From a virus: a DNA stretch of 64,000 nucleotides. Under the pieces are notes generated by a model. That model saw only the letters and a program-made list of their open reading frames with translations, searched no databases and was not told the origin of the DNA. How positions within the stretch are numbered: position 1 is the stretch's first letter; each line of letters begins with the position of its first letter. The DNA is taken from positions 18,536 to 82,535 of IMG/VR virus record IMGVR_UViG_3300002835_000103; one strand, written 5' to 3'. Shown here piece by piece: positions 60,837-64,000 of the stretch. The translations under genes and the position numbers were made by a program.

Positions 60837-61185
60837 TTACCAAATCCACAAATCTAATCTCTTTACAATATTGACTTCCCACAATAGGCTTATCTTTATA
60901 ATCACTACCCTTAACCATTATAGGGGAATACTGTTTACAAAGCATTTCTAATTCTTTAGCTGAATCAAATATATGAACAGCACTAACTGCTCTTAAATTT
61001 TGTAACAGATGTTTTCTATCATCTTGATTATTAATAGGTCTACTATTGCCTTTTAATTCTTTAACTCGTCTATCCGAATCAATACAGACTATAAGTTGTT
61101 GACCACAACCTCTGGCATAATTAAGTAATTCGATATGTCCTCTATGGACAATATCAAAGGTGCCGTTGACAAGAATATTAATCAT
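60790..61185 (-). CDS. hldE: Heptose 1-phosphate adenylyltransferase, HldE C-domain-like
   Basis: 131 residues. ILVNGTFDIVHRGHIELLNYA holds the HxGH-type site (HRGH); VCIDSDRRVKELKGNSRPIN and VKGSDYKDKPIVGSQ, VNGYSTTKTIQ match the RfaE2 domain (SDxSxKRLKGxxRPxN; VKGGDYKxE; GxSTTxII). It adds AMP to heptose 1-phosphate. The gene starts seven bases after tRNA-Met and probably shares a transcript with MazG. Confidence 0.82.
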   Translation of the reverse strand: MINILVNGTFDIVHRGHIELLNYARGCGQQLIVCIDSDRRVKELKGNSRPINNQDDRKHLLQNLRAVSAVHIFDSAKELEMLCKQYSPIMVKGSDYKDKPIVGSQYCKEIRFVDLVNGYSTTKTIQNIIAR

Positions 61186-61191
61186 ATAAAA

Positions 61192-61268
<77 letters not shown>

Positions 61269-61285
61269 GTTGTTTCTATTAAAAA

Positions 61286-61370
61286 TGGTACCTGAGACCG
61301 GAATCGAACCGGTACACCTTGCGGCGAGAGATTTTAAGTCTCTTGTGTCTACCTATTTCACCACTCAGGC
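61286..61370 (-). tRNA. tRNA-Leu (UAA)
   Basis: 85 bases with a long variable arm, anticodon UAA, encoded CCA. Starts six bases after the MazG stop codon; the first acceptor pair is G-U. Confidence 0.92.
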
Positions 61371-61376
61371 GTTTGG

Positions 61377-61673
61377 TTATCCTCGGTAGTCTACATCTAT
61401 TTCCGACCAAGTACGCAGCTTATCGAATTTTCTTTGTTTAAACTGAATTACATTATTATAAGAAATAACTTTGTGCGAATCTAACAATTCAATCATTGCG
61501 AGAACATCGCCCAATTCTTCTTCAAGATGGTTTGTATTTGTTTTGCTTGGGGTATTTGGATGTGTATCAAACAATCCGAATCGAAATACTTTCGATGTTG
61601 CTTGAATTACTTCTGCGCATTCTTCTTGTAAAATCTGAAGAATGGCTGCTTGATCTTTGTTAAGTTCATTCAT
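61377..61673 (-). CDS. MazG-like nucleotide pyrophosphohydrolase
   Basis: 98 residues. LQEECAEVIQATSKVFRFG has the EExxE metal motif and LEEELGDVLAMIELL has the second ExxD motif, as in MazG/all-alpha NTP pyrophosphohydrolases. Phage MazG proteins are thought to lower ppGpp or unwanted nucleotides. Its own consensus sigma70 promoter lies 20 bases upstream, and two tRNAs plus the heptose genes follow. Confidence 0.75.
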   Translation of the reverse strand: MNELNKDQAAILQILQEECAEVIQATSKVFRFGLFDTHPNTPSKTNTNHLEEELGDVLAMIELLDSHKVISYNNVIQFKQRKFDKLRTWSEIDVDYRG

Positions 61674-61692
61674 ATTGTCACCTTAAAAATAT

Positions 61693-61721
61693 ATTATAAC
61701 AGAATACGTGTTATATGTCAA
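61693..61721 (-). promoter_or_regulatory. Consensus sigma70 promoter of the MazG-tRNA-heptose unit
   Basis: TTGACA, a 17-base spacer and TATAAT on the minus strand, with TGT before the -10 (extended -10 pattern). AAGGTGA ribosome site follows. A perfect match to the host promoter. Confidence 0.8.
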
Positions 61722-62149
61722 GCATATTCGTAATTTACGGTATCCAAATTCTTTCTAAATTCTGTCGCACCGTTTTTCAAATGGAATCGTTTGGCCATTT
61801 CAGTAGGTGGGCTTAGTGTAACAAATCTTTTTATACTTGGACGAGTACTTGTTATATGGTCTCTGGCTTTAAAGATAAGTTCGCGACCTGCACCCGGAGT
61901 ATAACTCCATATGGTGTAGAATATAACGGTATCTGGTTCAGCGGGTTTGAAGAAAAGTTCCTCGCAGGTTGTCGGGATGCTGTCCATATAGGCAACACAT
62001 ACTACTGCTTGCGGTTTTTCATCTTTGAGGAGTATGAGAACTTCCCTATTTTCGGTGATTCGAAAAGCGACGGGAATCTCAGGGCGGACAGGGTCGTCTT
62101 CGATTACTCGAAGAATCGGATCATCTAAATTTTGTGGTTTATATATCAT
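61718..62149 (-). CDS. GNAT-like acyltransferase-fold phage protein
   Basis: 143 residues. The strand EVLILLKDEKPQAVVCVAYMD, GAGRELIFKARDHI (helix after the acyl-CoA loop) and RFVTLSPPTEMAKRFHLKNGATEF fit a small GNAT fold, in which the last part resembles the typical A..FY...GF. It occurs in marine phages as a conserved hypothetical protein. Exact late promoter 23 bases upstream. Substrate unknown. Confidence 0.5.
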   Translation of the reverse strand: MIYKPQNLDDPILRVIEDDPVRPEIPVAFRITENREVLILLKDEKPQAVVCVAYMDSIPTTCEELFFKPAEPDTVIFYTIWSYTPGAGRELIFKARDHITSTRPSIKRFVTLSPPTEMAKRFHLKNGATEFRKNLDTVNYEYA

Positions 62150-62171
62150 AACTAAGTCCCGGTGTCAATTA

Positions 62172-62179
62172 TATTTATA
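62172..62179 (-). promoter_or_regulatory. T4-type late promoter (exact TATAAATA)
   Basis: Exact TATAAATA on the minus strand, 23 bases before the ATG of the GNAT-like gene, in the divergent gap before the DnaJ-like gene. Confidence 0.68.
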
Positions 62180-62224
62180 CCGGCCATATAGGGTTATTTA
62201 ACTTTTTCAAACTTTATTTTTGCC

Positions 62225-62232
62225 GATAAATA
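62225..62232 (+). promoter_or_regulatory. Late-type promoter variant (GATAAATA) for the DnaJ-like gene
   Basis: GATAAATA on the plus strand, about 21 bases before the ATG of the only plus-strand gene. One base off the T4 late core; no clear sigma70 alternative was seen. Confidence 0.45.
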
Positions 62233-62252
62233 TAAAAACTATTTTATCTATT

Positions 62253-62819
62253 ATGAATCCATACGAAGAACTTGGCGTTTCAAAAAATGCATCTACCGAA
62301 GACATAAGACAACGGTATAGGACGCTTGCGCAATTCCATCATCCTGACAAAGGAGGAGATGAGGAAGTATTCAAACGCATAAAACTTGCATATGAAATTC
62401 TAAGCGATTTTATTCGTAGAAAAGAATATGATAAAACAGGAAATATTTTAGAATCTCGTGGCACCAGAGGTGAAGCGCTTGAACGTATTGCTCAAATGCT
62501 ATTTAGTATTGTTCCAAACTTTAATCCAGAACATGATAATTTAATTGTACTAATGACTAACGAAGTCATAGCTGTCAAAAATGGGGTGATGCAAAATATA
62601 GATAGTTGCAATAATCATTTGCAAAAACTCAGTAGGGTTATTGAACGTCTTTCTATTAAGACTGCGGATGAGAATATCATATTGCAGTTCCTAGAAAAGC
62701 ATGTGGAAATTCGCAAACAAGAGAATCTAGAATTAAAAAGAAGACTAGAAGTCTGCGATGTTGTTATCGAAATACTAAAAGATTACGAATACGGGCTAAT
62801 TAGCTTGCCCGATATGTAA
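62253..62819 (+). CDS. DnaJ-like J-domain protein
   Basis: 188 residues from the ATG that gives MNPYEELGVSKNASTEDIRQ, the normal J-domain start; a TTG 33 bases earlier is less likely. The J-domain has QFHHPDKGGDEEVFKRIKLAYEIL with the HPD motif that stimulates DnaK ATPase. It lacks the G/F and zinc domains; the rest is helical/coiled (VIERLSIKTADEN, EIRKQENLELKRRLEVC). It may direct host DnaK. Unlike every other gene it is on the plus strand, and its stop codon touches the end of tRNA-Ser. Confidence 0.85.
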   Translation: MNPYEELGVSKNASTEDIRQRYRTLAQFHHPDKGGDEEVFKRIKLAYEILSDFIRRKEYDKTGNILESRGTRGEALERIAQMLFSIVPNFNPEHDNLIVLMTNEVIAVKNGVMQNIDSCNNHLQKLSRVIERLSIKTADENIILQFLEKHVEIRKQENLELKRRLEVCDVVIEILKDYEYGLISLPDM

Positions 62820-62908
62820 TGGCGGAGAGTGTGGGAATCGAACCCACTCACCGGTATAAGCCGATGACAGATTAGCAATCTGCTGCATTACCATCCTGCC
62901 CACTCTCC
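62820..62908 (-). tRNA. tRNA-Ser (GCU)
   Basis: 89 bases with a long variable arm, anticodon GCU and encoded CCA. Its 3' end directly abuts the stop codon of the plus-strand DnaJ-like gene. Confidence 0.93.
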
Positions 62909-62912
62909 TATA

Positions 62913-63000
62913 TGGCGGAAACGGTGAGATTCGAACTCACGGATCCTTTCGAATCGCTAGTTTTCAAGACTAGAGCCATAGACCACTCGACCACATTTCC
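62913..63000 (-). tRNA. tRNA-Ser (UGA)
   Basis: 88 bases, long variable arm, anticodon UGA, encoded CCA. Its first base coincides with the last base of the stop codon of the small gene upstream. Confidence 0.93.
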
Positions 63001-63179
63001 TAAATTCTTTTTTCTTCTACTTGTCGTAACGAATCTTTTCGGATTAGAAATTTTCTGCTATTCTCGATACGCCTAACGTGCAAATACTCTACTCCATCAA
63101 TCAATTGTACATTCTTTAAATTGTCACAATAAAACTTTTCAGTCTTATTGAATTGATTTTCAAATATAACTACTTTCAT
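63000..63179 (-). CDS. Small phage protein of unknown function
   Basis: 59 residues from the ATG with a good AAAGGAG ribosome site. The product starts MKVVIFENQFNKTEKFYCDN and ends DSLRQVEEKRI; it looks like a small beta-rich fold. A longer frame adding 17 residues runs into tRNA-Arg and is not used. It lies between tRNA genes, showing that the tRNA cluster is also read as mRNA. Confidence 0.55.
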   Translation of the reverse strand: MKVVIFENQFNKTEKFYCDNLKNVQLIDGVEYLHVRRIENSRKFLIRKDSLRQVEEKRI

Positions 63180-63194
63180 ATTTGCTCCTTTAAA

Positions 63195-63271
63195 TGGCCG
63201 GACCGGAGAGATTCGAACTCCCAACCTCAAGTTTCGAAGACTTGCTTTCTATCCAATTGAATTACGGTCCG
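63195..63271 (-). tRNA. tRNA-Arg (UCG)
   Basis: 77 bases, anticodon UCG in CTTCGAA, GTTCGAATC T-loop, acceptor CGGACCG paired to CGGTCCG, encoded CCA. Confidence 0.9.
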
Positions 63272-63273
63272 TT

Positions 63274-63347
63274 TGGCAGAGGGTACAAGAATCGAACTTG
63301 TGATCTCGGAATCAAAATCCGATGTTATGCCATTTAACTAACCCCCA
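63274..63347 (-). tRNA. tRNA-Gln (UUG)
   Basis: 74 bases, anticodon UUG, encoded CCA. Positions 1 and 72 are U and U, a weak end pair; a weak first pair is in keeping with glutamine tRNAs. Confidence 0.88.
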
Positions 63348-63350
63348 ATA

Positions 63351-63620
63351 TTATTCTTCTTCAATAACAGCAAGAACATCTTCTTCATTAATAATGCCTA
63401 AGAATTCTTCACCATTTTTGAATGGTTTTACTTTGCTCCATGACAAGTAAATTTTATCGCCTGCTTTTACTTCTTGAACATCTGGCCCTACAGAAACAAC
63501 AATACTAATTCTAGTATCATTAGATGCAAGTGCACCTTGTAGGATAATGCCACTTTCAGTTTCTTCAGGAAGTTTTTCTTCGCGAATAACAATACGATCA
63601 TGCAATGGAATAAAGTTCAT
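63351..63620 (-). CDS. GroES-like co-chaperonin (T4 gp31 role)
   Basis: 89 residues. FIPLHDRIVIREEKLPEETESGIIL matches the GroES start, with a short mobile-loop region after SGIIL. GPDVQEVKAGDKIYLSWSKVKPFKNGEEFLGIINEEDVLAVIEE fits the strand 4-5 core and end (V..GD.V...Y.G..V...G.E...V.E.D.LA). In T4 gp31 works with host GroEL to fold the capsid protein. Expressed from the tRNA transcript. Confidence 0.85.
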   Translation of the reverse strand: MNFIPLHDRIVIREEKLPEETESGIILQGALASNDTRISIVVSVGPDVQEVKAGDKIYLSWSKVKPFKNGEEFLGIINEEDVLAVIEEE

Positions 63621-63643
63621 AATTTTCTTTCTAAAAAATAAAG

Positions 63644-63718
63644 TGGTCCGGCGACCAGGAATCGAACCTGGATTGATAGCTTAGAAGGCTACTGTTCTAT
63701 CCATTGAACTACCGCCAG
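63644..63718 (-). tRNA. tRNA-Arg (UCU)
   Basis: 75 bases, anticodon UCU, encoded CCA, acceptor stem closed partly by G-U pairs. Confidence 0.9.
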
Positions 63719-63724
63719 ATGTTT

Positions 63725-63799
63725 TGGTGCCGACTATCGGATTCGAACTGATGACCTATCGCTTACAAGGCGATTGCACTACCACTGTGCTAAGTCGGC
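63725..63799 (-). tRNA. tRNA-Thr (UGU)
   Basis: 75 bases, anticodon UGU, encoded CCA. It is the first gene behind the consensus promoter at 63807; the predicted transcript start almost coincides with its 5' end. Confidence 0.92.
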
Positions 63800-63806
63800 A
63801 AAATTT

Positions 63807-63835
63807 ATTATAACATACTAGACATCATATGTCAA
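63807..63835 (-). promoter_or_regulatory. Consensus sigma70 promoter of the tRNA-GroES unit
   Basis: TTGACA, a 17-base spacer and TATAAT with an extended -10 TGT on the minus strand, inside the gap between tRNA-Trp and tRNA-Thr. The surrounding GCTTGACATAT is the same as at 61716. Confidence 0.8.
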
Positions 63836-63843
63836 GCATTATT

Positions 63844-63917
63844 TGGCATCCCCCAAGAGACTCGAACTCTTACTAACGGTTTTGGAGACCGTGGTGCTGC
63901 CATTACACTAGGGAGAA
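63844..63917 (-). tRNA. tRNA-Trp (CCA)
   Basis: 74 bases, anticodon CCA in CTCCAAA, encoded 3' CCA. Position 1-72 is U-U, unusual for tRNA-Trp. It lies upstream of the promoter at 63807 and must be transcribed from further right. Confidence 0.87.
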
Positions 63918-63923
63918 ATAATT

Positions 63924-63999
63924 TGGTACGCGGTGACGGGTTCGAACCGCCGACATTCTGCGTGTAAGGCAGACGCTCTACCAACTGAGCTAACCGCGC
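63924..63999 (-). tRNA. tRNA-Val (UAC)
   Basis: 76 bases, anticodon UAC, encoded CCA, acceptor GCGCGGT paired to ACCGCGT with a G-U first pair. At the very edge of the window. Confidence 0.92.
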
Positions 64000-64000
64000 A

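Noticed and set aside
63180-63230. Longer start for the 59-residue gene
   Set aside because: The extra 17 residues are encoded inside tRNA-Arg, and a strong ribosome site serves the later ATG.

Overview
The window is part of a large tailed double-stranded DNA phage genome related to T4-type myoviruses. The evidence is a gp61-like primase start at the left edge, a gp31/GroES-like co-chaperonin near the right edge, exact or near-exact copies of the T4 late promoter core TATAAATA in front of structural genes, internal-protein-like N-termini ending in a [LI]xE cleavage site, and fibre, small-protein and hypothetical families typical of aquatic T4-like phages. Base composition is AT-rich and nearly every gene is on the minus strand, so transcription runs from right to left; one DnaJ-like gene is the exception. 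The host is not given by the sequence. Heptose/LPS precursor genes point to a Gram-negative, and an RNA polymerase omega-like protein with a beta-proteobacterial flavour hints at a proteobacterium.

Layout in transcription order. (1) 56.5-64 kb, early/accessory: 11 tRNAs with encoded CCA (Val, Trp, Thr, Arg, Gln, Arg, Ser, Ser, Leu, Met, Gly), GroES-like and DnaJ-like chaperones, a MazG-like pyrophosphohydrolase, a tightly coupled ADP-heptose operon (separate HldE domains, cupin, HAD phosphatase, HldD), an RNase H-like protein, an RpoZ-like omega subunit, a winged-helix protein and an HNH-like protein. Three consensus sigma70 promoters (TTGACA-17-TATAAT) serve this part, and a hairpin closes it. 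(2) 48.6-56.5 kb, head-associated late genes: a ligase-fold protein, a possible nuclease-fold protein, a nucleotidyltransferase, a Dps-like ferritin and small basic proteins. Six of them begin with T4-like capsid-targeting sequences. (3) 24-48 kb: very long fibre proteins of 2065, 1582 and 1787 residues made of NLYYTNARV-type repeats, a beta-helix fibre, and small beta-sandwich and glycine-rich proteins. (4) 16-24 kb: a glycan cassette (methyltransferase, glycosyltransferase, a sulfotransferase-TPR-GT9 fusion, a second sulfotransferase, two oxygenase-like proteins) flanked by RCC1 genes, with its own sigma70-like promoter. (5) 2.3-16 kb: a tandem array of RCC1-propeller and glycine-rich adhesin-like genes, an APS kinase-nucleotidyltransferase fusion and tail-collar-like fibre proteins. 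(6) 0.2-2.3 kb: small structural and membrane proteins, then a hairpin and the primase.

Main ideas. The window carries 11 RCC1 genes of seven blades each and 4 glycine-rich genes. Most share a short N-terminal tag and a proline hinge, which looks like an interchangeable set of fibre-tip adhesins. A sulfation route (APS kinase to PAPS to sulfotransferases) and an ADP-heptose route may decorate virion or host glycans. A phage omega-like subunit, consensus host promoters with a palindromic operator, a 5'-leader pseudoknot and T4-type late promoters outline its transcription programme. No gene-free stretch longer than 300 bases was found. The longest gap, 52,563-52,774, holds a late promoter and a 32-residue gene.
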